From Bacteroides pyogenes DSM 20611 = JCM 6294 (GTDB taxonomy: Bacteria; Bacteroidota; Bacteroidia; Bacteroidales; Bacteroidaceae): DNA of 64,000 nucleotides. Location: NCBI RefSeq assembly GCF_000428105.1, contig NZ_KE386624.1:1-64000 (forward strand). Reading direction: 5' to 3'. Shown piece after piece: positions 1-9,997 of the stretch (position 1 is its first letter; every line of letters begins with the position of its first letter). A model generated the notes under the pieces. It was not told the origin of the DNA. It was given only the letters and a program-made list of their open reading frames with translations, and did no database searches. Made by a program: the position numbers and the translations under genes.

Positions 1-1
1 T

Positions 2-259
2 ACGCTGGAAGTTCCCTATCGGCTGAATCAGAAGAACTGGAAAGAGCCCACATCATGGGCTTGCAAGCGGTTTAGAAAACGTATCGAAACCGTATTCTCC
101 CAACTCAACGACACGCTTATGATGATACGAAATTACGCAAAGCAATCCTGCGGACTTTTCACCCGCATGGCAGCAAAGATTGCCGCTATGACTTTCATGC
201 AATATGTCAATTACGCTAATCATCGTCCGATTGGAAAGATAAAATATTCGCTAATTTAA
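2..259 (+). CDS. IS982-family transposase, C-terminal part (cut by window edge)
   Basis: An open frame runs from the first bases to TAA at 257-259 and gives about 85 residues ending in NHRPIGKIKYSLI. The segment KRIETVFSQLND, followed by a basic, aromatic tail with QYVNYANH, resembles the C-terminus of IS982-type DDE transposases, where the Glu of IETVFSQL would be the last catalytic acid. The start and the left end of the element lie outside the window. Downstream bases 260-285 contain a small dyad around CAACCAACGGGTTG that may belong to the element end, but the exact boundary cannot be fixed. The element lies at the promoter-distal side of the capsule operon and is transcribed toward it. 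The family call is from motif memory and fairly secure; element identity is not. Confidence 0.7.
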   Translation, partial: TLEVPYRLNQKNWKEPTSWACKRFRKRIETVFSQLNDTLMMIRNYAKQSCGLFTRMAAKIAAMTFMQYVNYANHRPIGKIKYSLI

Positions 260-386
260 TTCAACCAACGGGTTGTTTTTATATCATTTTATTAGTCTCA
301 GCGCAACTATGAATTTGTTTTGACATCATCTGACGAATTAATATTCCCTATTTCTCATCCTTCTATCAAACGCCATAGATAATTAA

Positions 387-1502
387 CTAAGCATGTGTTA
401 GATAAAAATCCGAGAGAATTTTGTATGTGTCACGAATATCATAGCCTGCAACCCTTATTTCATTTGTTCTATCCTTTCTTGTAATATTATCGTGCATATA
501 CAACACTTTATCTGCCCAAACTTCTGGAGATTCATTTAAACTAAGAAATTCAATACACTCTGTTATTTGAGTATCTTTGGTTAATCTATCGGAAGCTAAT
601 GTAGGTAAACCATTACATTGTGTTTCAAGAACTACAGTTCCAAAACCTTCATACAAAGAAGGAAAAATCATTGCATCCATAGCTTGAAGATAATCGCCAA
701 CATTTGTCAAACTCCCAAGAAAAAATACATTATCTTTGATTTTTAAGTTCTCTACCTGCTTTTCTATTTCATTTTTTAACTCGCCATCACCTATCAAAAA
801 CAACTTACTTTTACTACATTTTTCCACTACGTGCGCAAAAATATTTAAAAGGAATTTATGATTTTTGGGGGGAGATAATCTTCCGACATGTACAACTGCA
901 AAATCATCCTCTAGTCCTAACTTCTTTCGCATGGTTAATCTCTTTTCAACATCAAAAGAAAATTTTGAGAGATTAAAACCATTAGGTATTACCATAAAAT
1001 TATTTGGAGGGAGAATTCCTTTCTTTCCAAACAACCATTCTCCTGCTTGTTGTGAGCATGCAAATTTATGTGTTGTAGGTCCATTTACAATCAATTTAGA
1101 AGCCGCTTTAAAAATAGATTTCCAATTCCAATCCAAACCATTATTGCGACTGTGTGTAATTCGTACAGGAACACCAGCTTTTTTAGCTGCAATTTGCACC
1201 CATCCACTATAGGTATTCAAATGAACATGAACAATTTTATATTCATGATGATTACTAAAGAATTTGTCTAATCTCCTGAGATATTGAATCAATGCCCAAG
1301 GTTTAATACCAGGCATATGATAAACCTTACCTCCTAGTGATTTAATTTCAGAATCATAATAGCCTTCTTCCATACGATGGGTAAGGAAATCAAACTGAAT
1401 TTTCGTTCTATCAATATTACGATAAATGTCCATGAGGCGAGTTTCCAAACCTGCACGTTCCATAAGAGTAACAACTTGTAATACTCTAATAGGCTCTGTC
1501 AT
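387..1502 (-). CDS. GT4 glycosyltransferase (EpsF-like), capsule synthesis
   Basis: This 371-residue protein has the two-Rossmann GT-B layout of retaining GT4 enzymes. An N-terminal acceptor domain opens with IRVLQVVTLMERAGLE. The donor domain has VGRLSPPKNH (about 206-215) and the E-x7-E region PSLYEGFG...E (281-293). It has no signal peptide or membrane segment, so it should act at the cytoplasmic face, adding one sugar to a lipid-linked capsule repeat unit. The opening and the HSRN segment resemble the EpsF-like subgroup. It lies 2 bp downstream of the next GT4 gene and is the last capsule gene before the IS982 fragment. Donor and acceptor cannot be read from sequence. The gene is AT-rich, as is usual for strain-variable capsule genes. 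Confidence 0.85.
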   Translation of the reverse strand: MTEPIRVLQVVTLMERAGLETRLMDIYRNIDRTKIQFDFLTHRMEEGYYDSEIKSLGGKVYHMPGIKPWALIQYLRRLDKFFSNHHEYKIVHVHLNTYSGWVQIAAKKAGVPVRITHSRNNGLDWNWKSIFKAASKLIVNGPTTHKFACSQQAGEWLFGKKGILPPNNFMVIPNGFNLSKFSFDVEKRLTMRKKLGLEDDFAVVHVGRLSPPKNHKFLLNIFAHVVEKCSKSKLFLIGDGELKNEIEKQVENLKIKDNVFFLGSLTNVGDYLQAMDAMIFPSLYEGFGTVVLETQCNGLPTLASDRLTKDTQITECIEFLSLNESPEVWADKVLYMHDNITRKDRTNEIRVAGYDIRDTYKILSDFYLTHA

Positions 1503-1504
1503 AA

Positions 1505-2614
1505 TTATTTCACAGCGTTTAAAATGTTATTAAAAAAAACATCCATCTTACTGTCGCGAACTTCTCTTGCAAATTCTGATGCTTTAGCGAAGTTTGCTTT
1601 TGATGCCATATTTATTGAATTTATGTCGTTGAAAGCAAGAATTTTCTTAGCTAACGTTTTAAAGTCCTTTGGTTCTATAAGATAATCCTCGGACAAAAGA
1701 TCTTTCATTCCTCCAACATTAGAAGCGATTACAGGGCAGGCCCTTGCCATGGCTTCTATTGTAGCCCTTGGTAACCCTTCGGAAATACTAGGTTGAAGAT
1801 AAATATCAACTGAATCTAGCCAAGTATTTAGTTCTTTACGGTTAGAACAAAAACCGTTAAAGAAAACTTGTTCTTTAACTTTGAGTTTATCCATAAGTTC
1901 TGAAAACTGATTAGGATTTCCATTACCTACAATCTCAAAACGATAATTCTTTCCTAAAATACTTAAAGCAGAAATCACTGTAGAAATTCCTTTGATATCA
2001 TTTTCTCGATATTGTCCTATTAAGCCTAAAATAATAGGATTATGTTCCTTTGATTGTCGTTGTAGTCTATCTATCAAGGCATTGTTATCAATATCTATTT
2101 CTACATTAGAACAAATCATATAGTCACATTTACAAGGGTATTTTAAAAACAATGATTTTGTACAATAATAGGCAAAATCCGCATACTGCATCTTTCTTCT
2201 TTCAAAATACCTCCAAACATGAGCAATGACCATTTCCTTAAAAGTATGTTTAGCCATAAACAAATCAAAAGGATCTGAGCCACAATACGATATTAATGGC
2301 TTACCTAGATGAGAAGCAAACTTAGCAGCAAAACAACCTAGAACGCCATTTCTTACGAGAACAACATCATACTGATCCTGCATTTCAATCATGGCCCTCT
2401 TTACTTCATTATATCCATATCGGCTGACTAATCTAATCATTACATTTGAACTGACAGGCTCGTGATCATCTTTATAACAGCCATCTCGTCCAATGTATAT
2501 AATATTGTCAAAGTATTTTCTGTACTGCTCAGAATTTACTCTGTTGACTTTTCCCATAAAAAATTTTCCATCTTGATGAGAAAAACCATTATCTGCTACA
2601 TATAGCAATCTCAT
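1505..2614 (-). CDS. GT4 glycosyltransferase, capsule synthesis
   Basis: This is a 369-residue soluble GT-B protein. The donor half contains LGLIGQYRENDIKG (about 197-209) and SEGLPRATIEAMA (278-290), the GT4 nucleotide-sugar site with its conserved acidic pair. The N-terminal half carries NGVLGCFAAKFA and a CGSDPFDLF segment in the acceptor region. Start and stop overlap neighbours in operon style: its ATG shares an ATGA with the end of the upstream glycosyltransferase at 2611-2614. It is predicted to add one residue of the capsule repeat at the inner membrane. Donor specificity is unknown. Confidence 0.83.
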   Translation of the reverse strand: MRLLYVADNGFSHQDGKFFMGKVNRVNSEQYRKYFDNIIYIGRDGCYKDDHEPVSSNVMIRLVSRYGYNEVKRAMIEMQDQYDVVLVRNGVLGCFAAKFASHLGKPLISYCGSDPFDLFMAKHTFKEMVIAHVWRYFERRKMQYADFAYYCTKSLFLKYPCKCDYMICSNVEIDIDNNALIDRLQRQSKEHNPIILGLIGQYRENDIKGISTVISALSILGKNYRFEIVGNGNPNQFSELMDKLKVKEQVFFNGFCSNRKELNTWLDSVDIYLQPSISEGLPRATIEAMARACPVIASNVGGMKDLLSEDYLIEPKDFKTLAKKILAFNDINSINMASKANFAKASEFAREVRDSKMDVFFNNILNAVK

Positions 2615-3717
2615 ACTCCAACTTCTTTTAGATATTTATCGACCACTATTCTCCTATCAAATTGCTTTTCAACTTTTAATCTTCCCTGCAACCCCATTTT
2701 TATTCGTTGCTCATTTGATAAATGAAGGAAACTATCTATCTTTGAAACTAGCTGCGAAACATCTTCTGCATGATAAACATAACCAGTAACATTATCATCT
2801 ACACAATCTTTACAACCAGCTATATCTGTGGTAATAATTGCCCTACCACATGCTGCGGATTCAAGCAAAACGTTAGATATACCTTCCCCATAAGAAGAAG
2901 GATGAATTATAGCATCAGAAGCGTAAACTAACGAACGAACATCATCAACAGAACCCAAATAATGGATAATTCCATTATCTTCTAGTGTTTTTAAAAGGTT
3001 TTTATAATGTATCTCCGTTGGTTCAATGAATCCTATGATATTAAATCTAACATTACTATATTTTGATTTAATAATCTTTGCAGCATCTATGAAATCATCA
3101 ACTCGTTTATCTTTAAGTACACGACCTATATAGTTAAATACTATTTCATTTTTATTTTGATCAATTGGCTTATATTCAAAGCGGTCAAGATTTACACCAG
3201 ACCCTGGGATTATTTCATGTGGAGTCTCATTGTTTATCAAGCCAACATTAAGAGCAATATATTGGTTTTCTGCATTTTGGAAGAATACCTTTTTACTTTT
3301 TCTTAAGGCAAATTTGTATAATAATTTGACCACCTTTTGGACAAATCCACCGTTTTGAAATCCACTACCTAAACCTGTAATATTATTAATGTGAGGTATT
3401 CTCATAATGTCAGCAGCTATGCTTCCATATATATTAGGCTTGATAGTAAAATTACAAACGACATCTGGACGATGCTTTTTGAAAAGCTTTATATAGTCTA
3501 TTAATAACTTTAAGTCTTTAAAAGGATTGGTTCCCCTGCGATCGATTGAAATATCTTCTATCAATATGTTTTCATTGTTCCTAAATATATCAAGTCTACT
3601 GCTATCTGGACATGATAAAAGTACTTTAAATCCTTTATTTACTAAAGCATCGATTATTTCCTTTCGAAAACAAAAGACATCGTCGCCATGACAATTTAAT
3701 AAAGCAATAACACTCAT
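2611..3717 (-). CDS. GT4 glycosyltransferase, capsule synthesis
   Basis: A 368-residue GT4 enzyme. The segment NFTIKPNIYGS (about 89-99), followed by the glycine-rich ITGLGSGF, is typical of a bacterial subgroup that often transfers HexNAc residues. YIGRVLKDKRVDDF (196-209) and HPSSYGEGISNVLLESAA (272-289) form the donor site. It is translationally coupled to the downstream glycosyltransferase by a 4-bp overlap and lies 16 bp after wzy. A HexNAc or uronic HexNAc donor would fit the UDP-GalNAcA pathway encoded upstream, but that is inference. Confidence 0.84.
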   Translation of the reverse strand: MSVIALLNCHGDDVFCFRKEIIDALVNKGFKVLLSCPDSSRLDIFRNNENILIEDISIDRRGTNPFKDLKLLIDYIKLFKKHRPDVVCNFTIKPNIYGSIAADIMRIPHINNITGLGSGFQNGGFVQKVVKLLYKFALRKSKKVFFQNAENQYIALNVGLINNETPHEIIPGSGVNLDRFEYKPIDQNKNEIVFNYIGRVLKDKRVDDFIDAAKIIKSKYSNVRFNIIGFIEPTEIHYKNLLKTLEDNGIIHYLGSVDDVRSLVYASDAIIHPSSYGEGISNVLLESAACGRAIITTDIAGCKDCVDDNVTGYVYHAEDVSQLVSKIDSFLHLSNEQRIKMGLQGRLKVEKQFDRRIVVDKYLKEVGV

Positions 3718-3733
3718 AATTAAATAGAATTAA

Positions 3734-5029
3734 TCAATTAGAATATCTTGTATACCGATTGCCAAAGAACTTGTATAGCAATCTGATAAACAAATAACCA
3801 AATAAAACTTGTTTTACTAATGGTGAAATAACATACGACAAATCCCCTCTCATTGCATATATTATCAAACCAATCATGAAAACATAGGCCGAAAAACCAA
3901 ATACGGTTTCAAGATGTTTTAAATATAGCTTTTTAATGATAAAGAGAAGGATTAAAATCCATATGACTATACCACAATAGCCTGCCTGCAAATAGCCTTC
4001 GCCTACATAGGAAAAGCCAGCTCCAAAGCCTTCATCAATTCTTAGATTATACCTTTTGTTATACCAACCTGTTGAATTGTCGACCTTAACAATTGAACTA
4101 GGAACAACGACTCGGAGAATATCATTAACAAGTGATTTTCCATATTGAAAATCCCAAGAATTCTTATTAACTAATAGCACCTCAATATTATGACCAGAAG
4201 AAAGAAACTCACCTTGAAAGATACCTTCAATAATAGCCTGCTGATCAAATTCTACCGAATCTTTATTAGTAATTTGTTTTGTCATTCCAAGAATTGGAAC
4301 TAAGACAATAGCAATACCAGCAAATATTGACATAACTTTTATACTAGGCTTTTTAAAGTAATAGTATATTACAAAAGTACTCAGACAGATAGAAAAGAAG
4401 ACATCACGCTCACCTAAGAATAAAGATATCAATAATGTAATCACTAAAGCTTTTATAGCAATAGAATAATCGAATATTTTTGATTTTGTACCGATAAAAA
4501 TCATATACACTATATACATCAATATAAAAGCACGACTAACAATGCCAAAACCATATAGTCCTCCATTTAAATTCGTTTCCATTTTTGAAGTATAACCACT
4601 CGCTAGAAATAATGGTATATATAGTAATAAAACAACCCCTAATATTATGACAACTCTACGTAATAATACTACTGATTCTCTTTCTAGGAACCCTAGATTC
4701 ACACTCGGCACATGTTTTTGTTTAATAAAAAGTACGCAACCAAAATATAATGTAACAATGCTAGTGAAAACACAATTAAGAATTTCTGTAGGAAAAGCTG
4801 TAGTTCTAACACCTAAAACATCAAGAATAAACACAGATGTCCCATAAAGGAATAAAAATGGCGATAGCCACACATAAGGATATAAGATATCTACTTTGAA
4901 ATACATAATACCCACAAGTACCATATATAGCAAAACAAATAATCTATAAACATTTGAATCCAGCAGAAAAAATACTGGTATAGAAAGCATAAATGCTACA
5001 GCAATCATCGAGCTATGTTTTTCTTCCAT
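3734..5029 (-). CDS. wzy: Wzy-type repeat-unit polymerase
   Basis: A 431-residue, very hydrophobic protein with about ten to twelve predicted membrane helices and a large soluble loop at roughly residues 255-340. This layout is shared by O-antigen/capsule polymerases, which have little sequence identity. It should join lipid-linked repeat units on the periplasmic face in the Wzx/Wzy pathway. The start overlaps the end of the flippase gene by 25 bp, and three glycosyltransferases follow at once, the usual capsule order. The call rests on topology and context more than on sequence motifs. Confidence 0.78.
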   Translation of the reverse strand: MEEKHSSMIAVAFMLSIPVFFLLDSNVYRLFVLLYMVLVGIMYFKVDILYPYVWLSPFLFLYGTSVFILDVLGVRTTAFPTEILNCVFTSIVTLYFGCVLFIKQKHVPSVNLGFLERESVVLLRRVVIILGVVLLLYIPLFLASGYTSKMETNLNGGLYGFGIVSRAFILMYIVYMIFIGTKSKIFDYSIAIKALVITLLISLFLGERDVFFSICLSTFVIYYYFKKPSIKVMSIFAGIAIVLVPILGMTKQITNKDSVEFDQQAIIEGIFQGEFLSSGHNIEVLLVNKNSWDFQYGKSLVNDILRVVVPSSIVKVDNSTGWYNKRYNLRIDEGFGAGFSYVGEGYLQAGYCGIVIWILILLFIIKKLYLKHLETVFGFSAYVFMIGLIIYAMRGDLSYVISPLVKQVLFGYLFIRLLYKFFGNRYTRYSN

Positions 5030-6261
5030 TCCTTTATCTTATTATAATATATTTTTGCATAAATCGAAAGAGAAATAACAGCTGCAATAATACTGATATA
5101 AGCTCCTCCATAAATGCCATAATTTTTTATCAAACAATTAGAACATAAAATAACAAATACAAAAACAAAGAAAGAAATAAAAGCCTGCTTTGTATAGATA
5201 TTAAATGATAATATAGCTGTTGAATAAATACCAGATATAGTCATAAGCATTTGAGATATTATCAAATAATATATTACATTGCAAAACTCCACATAGTCTT
5301 GATTGTAAAGCGTTTTTATAACAACAGAACCAAACAATACAAAGGAGAATAGAAAAGCCAATCCCATAATAAAGAAAGCTGATATGGACAAATTTATCTT
5401 TCTTGTGAAATCATGAATATTAGACATCTGATAAGACCTTGAAAGTCTCTGTCTAAGAAATGTTGTAATAGGAGCACTAATTTGAAAAACTCCTATTACC
5501 AAATAGGAATATGCGCCAAAATAAGCAAGAATTTCAGGTCCACAGATATTACCCACTGTAATTCGCGGGTAATTAGTTATATAGGAGCCAAAGAGGACAC
5601 TTAGACCTAAAGGGAAACTTTTTTTAATTATATCAAGAGCTGTAGAAAATTTAACCTTATCAAAGTTTCCCTTGGCTTTTGAATGAATAAAGAAAAGAGT
5701 AACCAAATAAAACAGCAACGAAACACATATTATCGAAAATAGTGAAGTTAAAATATTACTACAAAGAAGCGTTACAAGAAAACATATAATTAAAGTCAAT
5801 GCGGTTTTTATAATGTTGATTTTCGACATTAAAATCATCATATCCTTTTTTTGTAAATATCCAAATAGAATATCAATCATACTTTCTACGCCTTTATAAA
5901 CAATTACAGAAAATATTATCCAATTAGTTTCTTCAAAAAAAGCACAATATAATCCAAGACCTAAGACTGCAATAGTTGTAGCTAAAAATCGAATTGTAAG
6001 ATAAGTTTTAAAATCATCTTTGCCATTTTCCGGCTCTACAACCAAAACACTCTTCATTTGCATTTCTGACAACATAAAAATAGGAGCCGCTAAAGCTGTA
6101 GCATAAGTAAAAAAGCCCACATCTTTGGTGGTAAAGTATTTAACTAGAATAACTAAAAGCCCCCAATGAGATAAAGAGTAAAAAATATTGGATATCAAAA
6201 GCCAAGATAGAGTTTTAGCTCCTGAATTATAAAAACGTTTCAATGGAATTTTTCTAACCAT
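5005..6261 (-). CDS. wzx: Wzx-type oligosaccharide flippase
   Basis: A polytopic protein of about 418 residues with some twelve helices and the general look of the MVF/MOP polysaccharide exporter family. Examples are the opening KTLSWLLISNIFYSLSHWG and the internal IKKSFPLGLSVLFGSYITN. It would flip undecaprenyl-linked repeat units to the periplasm for Wzy. The frame stays open upstream. Candidate starts are ATG at 6261 (MVRKIPLKRFYNSG, chosen because it places a short basic tail before helix 1), ATG at 6288 and GTG at 6315. The 3' end overlaps wzy by 25 bp, implying translational coupling. Confidence 0.85.
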   Translation of the reverse strand: MVRKIPLKRFYNSGAKTLSWLLISNIFYSLSHWGLLVILVKYFTTKDVGFFTYATALAAPIFMLSEMQMKSVLVVEPENGKDDFKTYLTIRFLATTIAVLGLGLYCAFFEETNWIIFSVIVYKGVESMIDILFGYLQKKDMMILMSKINIIKTALTLIICFLVTLLCSNILTSLFSIICVSLLFYLVTLFFIHSKAKGNFDKVKFSTALDIIKKSFPLGLSVLFGSYITNYPRITVGNICGPEILAYFGAYSYLVIGVFQISAPITTFLRQRLSRSYQMSNIHDFTRKINLSISAFFIMGLAFLFSFVLFGSVVIKTLYNQDYVEFCNVIYYLIISQMLMTISGIYSTAILSFNIYTKQAFISFFVFVFVILCSNCLIKNYGIYGGAYISIIAAVISLSIYAKIYYNKIKEWKKNIAR

Positions 6262-6355
6262 ATATTTATATCCTTCTTCATAAGTCATAATAGTATCTGG
6301 TAGGCAGTATCGCACTGCAAGCTAGTGCTCCACGTATGCTACCAGAAACTATATA

Positions 6356-7624
6356 TTAAAGACGACCGTCAACTATAGAACGATCTAGTGTACATTTTAC
6401 ATCAAATACAACATGGTTATCTTTGAGGATTGCTCTCACATCCATTCCGTTAAACTTCTCATGCGCAACTGCAGCAATCACAGCATCATATTTGTATGAA
6501 GGAAGTTCATTGATAACTTTTATTCCATATTCACGCTCTACGATTACAGGATTAGCCCATGGATCGTATACTGTAATATTGAGATTATATTCCTTTAATG
6601 CAGTATAAATATCAATAACCTTGGTGTTGCGCACATCAGGGCAATTTTCTTTGAAAGTGAATCCAAGAATAATAACCTCAGAATTTAATACCTGAATACC
6701 CTTCTTCAACATGTGCTTGATTGTCTCAGTTGCAACATACTCACCCATACCATCATTCATTCTACGTCCAGCAAGTATAATCTCAGGGTTGTATCCATGT
6801 CGCTGAGCACACTGAGCTAAATAGTAAGGATCAACACCGATACAGTGCCCCCCGACTAGTCCGGGACGGAAAGGAAGAAAGTTCCATTTGGTACCTGCAG
6901 CCTCTAAAACATCAAGGGTGTCAATACCCATCTTGGTGAAGATTTTTGAAAGTTCATTTACAAAAGCAATATTGATATCACGTTGGCTATTTTCAATTAC
7001 TTTTGCTGCCTCTGCAACTTTCATTGTTGGTGCAAGGTGAGTTCCTGCTGTTATAACAGAAGAATATACCTCATTGACATATTTACCAATTTCAGGTGTA
7101 GAACCAGAAGTTACCTTCTTAATATGCTCTACAGTATGCAGTTTATCACCTGGATTAATACGCTCAGGAGAATAACCTGCAAAGAAATCTACATTCATCT
7201 TCATACCAGAGACTTTCTCCACAACAGGAATACATTCATCCTCAGTTACACCTGGATAAACAGTTGACTCATATACAACCACATCTCCCTTACTAATTAC
7301 CTTACCTACAGTAGTAGAAGCGCCATAAAGTGGCGTCAAATCAGGATTGCGATCATCGTCAACCGGAGTAGGAACAGCAACAACATAGAAGTTACAATCC
7401 TTAATATCGTCAAATTGTGTAGTACACTTAAACCCATGATTGTTGATAGCATCCTGAAGTAAATCATCAGCAACCTCAAGCGTAGAATCGTGACCAGCCA
7501 TCAAAGCGTCAACACGTTTCTGATTCATATCAAAACCTACTGTCTGATACTTTGTTGAGAACAGACGTGCAAGTGGAAGACCTACATAACCAAGGCCTAT
7601 GACACAAATTTTTGTCTCTTTCAT
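6356..7624 (-). CDS. tviB: UDP-HexNAc 6-dehydrogenase (TviB/WbpO type)
   Basis: A 422-residue nucleotide-sugar dehydrogenase. The NAD site GLGYVGLPLA is at 10-19, the central helix domain is around 200-290, and GGHCIGVDPYYL at 258-269 contains the catalytic Cys261. The C-terminal UDP domain has LGFTFKENCPDVRNTK. The sequence follows the Vi-antigen TviB/WbpO group, which oxidises C6 of UDP-GlcNAc or UDP-GalNAc to the uronic acid. The next gene upstream is a TviC/WbpP-type epimerase 17 bp away. The pair would supply UDP-N-acetylgalactosaminuronate for the capsule. Substrate preference between GlcNAc and GalNAc is inferred from pairing. Confidence 0.9.
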   Translation of the reverse strand: MKETKICVIGLGYVGLPLARLFSTKYQTVGFDMNQKRVDALMAGHDSTLEVADDLLQDAINNHGFKCTTQFDDIKDCNFYVVAVPTPVDDDRNPDLTPLYGASTTVGKVISKGDVVVYESTVYPGVTEDECIPVVEKVSGMKMNVDFFAGYSPERINPGDKLHTVEHIKKVTSGSTPEIGKYVNEVYSSVITAGTHLAPTMKVAEAAKVIENSQRDINIAFVNELSKIFTKMGIDTLDVLEAAGTKWNFLPFRPGLVGGHCIGVDPYYLAQCAQRHGYNPEIILAGRRMNDGMGEYVATETIKHMLKKGIQVLNSEVIILGFTFKENCPDVRNTKVIDIYTALKEYNLNITVYDPWANPVIVEREYGIKVINELPSYKYDAVIAAVAHEKFNGMDVRAILKDNHVVFDVKCTLDRSIVDGRL

Positions 7625-7641
7625 TTTGTTTTAATTAATTG

Positions 7642-8616
7642 TTAAAGATTTGTTTTATACCAATCTATTGCAGCAGCAATTCCTTCTTCAAAACTCCATT
7701 CTGGATTATAATCAAGGAATTTCTTTGCTTTAGAGATATCTGCGTTTGAGTGTTTAATATCGCCTGGACGATCTGGACCAAATTCTGGTTCTATATTAAT
7801 ATTAAGAGCCTTAGTCAATCCATAGTATATGTCAATCAAAAATTCACGACCACCAAAGGCAATATTATAAGCCTGACCAGCAGCCTCGTGAGTAGCTAAA
7901 CACGCCTTTAGGTTAGCTTCAATTACGTTCTCAATATATGTAAAATCTCGACTTTGTTTACCATCGCCATTAATGCAGCATTTTTCTCCATTTATTAACA
8001 GCTTAATAAACTTTGGAATAACAGCAGCATAGGCTCCATCTGGATCTTGTCTACGACCAAACACGTTGAAGTAACGCATGCCATAAGTATCAAGACCATA
8101 GTGTCGAGTATATTGCTTAGCAAATTCTTCATCACAGCGCTTAGTTACTGCATATGGAGAAAGGAGATTGCCTTCAACACCTTCTATCTTAGGTAAATTG
8201 GGTTCATCACCATAAACAGAGCTAGAAGATGCATAAACAAATTTCTTTACACCATTCTGACGAGCCGCTTCCAACATATTCAAAGTGCCTTGAATATTGT
8301 TCAAAGAATAAAAAAGAGGCATTTCGATTGATCGAGGAACACTTCCCCATGCAGCCTGATTCAAGACAAAGTCAACACCTTCACAAGCTTTCATACAAGT
8401 ATCAAGATCCTTGATATCGCCCTTGAAAAACTCATAGTTCGGATTATCTTTGAACATGTCTACATTGGCTTGTTTACCAGTAGACAGGTCATCCAGACAA
8501 CGTACTTTATAACCAAGATTAAGAATAGCCTCACACAAATTAGAGCCAATAAAACCTGCTCCACCAGTTACCAGAAACTTTGAGTTCTCTGGGAATTTTA
8601 AATGTTTATAAGCCAT
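7642..8616 (-). CDS. tviC: UDP-HexNAc(A) C4-epimerase (TviC/WbpP type)
   Basis: A 324-residue extended SDR enzyme: TGGAGFIGSNL (17-27) binds NAD, and the Ser/Tyr/Lys set is SSSSVYGDEP with YAVTK (Tyr155, Lys159). NVFGRRQDPDGAYAAVIPKF is the substrate-loop signature of WbpP/TviC epimerases that accept N-acetylated UDP-sugars. It precedes the tviB-like gene in transcription order and should interconvert UDP-GlcNAc/GalNAc or their uronates. The IS1182-like element begins only about 20 bp upstream of its start codon. Transcription from the upxY promoter must therefore cross the element, or a promoter must lie in it. Confidence 0.9.
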   Translation of the reverse strand: MAYKHLKFPENSKFLVTGGAGFIGSNLCEAILNLGYKVRCLDDLSTGKQANVDMFKDNPNYEFFKGDIKDLDTCMKACEGVDFVLNQAAWGSVPRSIEMPLFYSLNNIQGTLNMLEAARQNGVKKFVYASSSSVYGDEPNLPKIEGVEGNLLSPYAVTKRCDEEFAKQYTRHYGLDTYGMRYFNVFGRRQDPDGAYAAVIPKFIKLLINGEKCCINGDGKQSRDFTYIENVIEANLKACLATHEAAGQAYNIAFGGREFLIDIYYGLTKALNINIEPEFGPDRPGDIKHSNADISKAKKFLDYNPEWSFEEGIAAAIDWYKTNL

Positions 8617-8643
8617 ATTATTTACTGTTTAAATAGTCGTTCC

Positions 8644-9949
8644 TTAAAAACTATATTCAGCGTGAAGTTTGTAAAAGCGAACTTCACGCTGATTTTTTAT
8701 AAGCCACAAAAGAACTCTCATCGCTTTTTTGAAGTTATATGCCGCCGCAGCTAATAAGACATTGATAGCATCTCCTTTCACACCTTTATAAAAGTTGCGA
8801 GATAATCTGTAGTCTTCTTTAAGATGTCCTATCGTTGGCTCTATGCCTGCTCGTTTACAAAATAGTTTGTGTTTCTTTTTCTTTTGGTAGTAGGTGTCTT
8901 TTGCTTTAGGAACGTCCGGGATGAGTATCTTTGTATCCCCAATTTGTTTCACACCTCTATACCCTCTATCTGCTGCTAGGTTATTAATATGTTTCCCGGT
9001 CATCCTTTGGGTTTGTTCCAACGTCTTTTGTATGGTATGCCCATCGTATTCATTCCTAAAAGAGCATGCACCAAGAATAAGTCCTGACCGGGAGCGAAGA
9101 ATGGATACCTTATTACCAAACTCGTATTTCTTATGTTCCTTGCCTTTACTGATACAAACCACGTCCGGTTCGTGCAGAGAATATACTTTATTTTTTGACT
9201 TACGGTTCTGAGAAAGAACCCTGTAGTATAACTCAAACATCTTCTCATAGCCATTCCTTCCCCCTAGATTACGCTCGAGTTCTCTAACCAATCGACCTGC
9301 TATGGTTTTTAGTTGCCTGTCTGCCTTAAGGGCTTTCTTACGATTCTTGGGATGGTTACGAAAGCGCCGGGCACGGTAAATTCCTTTCAAGGTGCGTGTA
9401 TAACTCTGCCGTAGAGGAAGAGACTTATCATGAACTATCTTCAAAACGTTTTTGATTATCTTTTTATGAAACTTCGCATCTGTAGGATAAGTTATATTCT
9501 TCTCCTGTACAGTAGAATCTATGAAAGCCGTATCAAAATGGTCTTCATCATCCTTATCCGTATTGACACGGATGCTCTCTGCCAATATTATTTTCCATAC
9601 CTTTCTCACCGATACGTTTTCTGAAGTGAACTAAGTCAGATGCATCACAGGGCTCTTTGGGAGTAAATTTAAGTTGTCCACAAAAGTATTGGTAGTAAGC
9701 ATTCTCACTCCATTGTAAAACCACAGTTTCATCAGACACATTACGCAAATGTTTTAAGATTAAAAGACCACACATCAAGCGAATAGGATGAGCCGGGCGA
9801 CCGTTCGTACTACAATACAAAGGCGAAAAAGCATCATCAAAACTCTGCCAATTAATCTTATGGCTAAGTTGGAAAAGGGGATGTTGATGATTAAGCATAT
9901 CCTCCAAAGAAGAGAAGAAAGAGAGCTGTTTAGATGTACGTTTTAACAT
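8644..9949 (-). pseudogene. Frameshifted IS1182-family transposase
   Basis: Two overlapping frames together make one transposase of about 435 residues. The N-terminal part (9554-9949, start MLKRTSKQLS) has the DUF772-type region with NGRPAHPIRLMCGLLIL and ends in HFRKRIGEKGMEN. The C-terminal part (8644 to about 9595) continues with ILAESIRVNTDKD, FIDSTVQEKNITYPTDAK and the DDE-domain segments NLAADRGYRG and KRAGIEPTIGHLKEDYRL. A single extra base in the AT-rich stretch at about 9583-9596 separates them; removing one base restores a continuous reading. Programmed frameshifting is not usual for this family, so decay or a sequencing error is likelier. A 15-bp perfect hairpin sits at the start codon. 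Confidence 0.85.
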
Positions 9950-9951
9950 AA

Positions 9952-9997
9952 ATATCTGCAAGATTTATACTGTAAAGGTACGAAATCTTGCAGATAT
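9952..9997. repeat. 15-bp perfect inverted repeat at transposase start
   Basis: ATATCTGCAAGATTT at 9952-9966 is repeated in inverse orientation at 9983-9997 with a 16-bp spacer. It begins 2 bp upstream of the transposase ATG, which is read leftward from 9949. As RNA this would be a strong hairpin just before the start codon. Such structures in insertion sequences limit transposase translation from read-through transcripts. That role is inferred from position; the repeat is directly visible. Confidence 0.75.
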
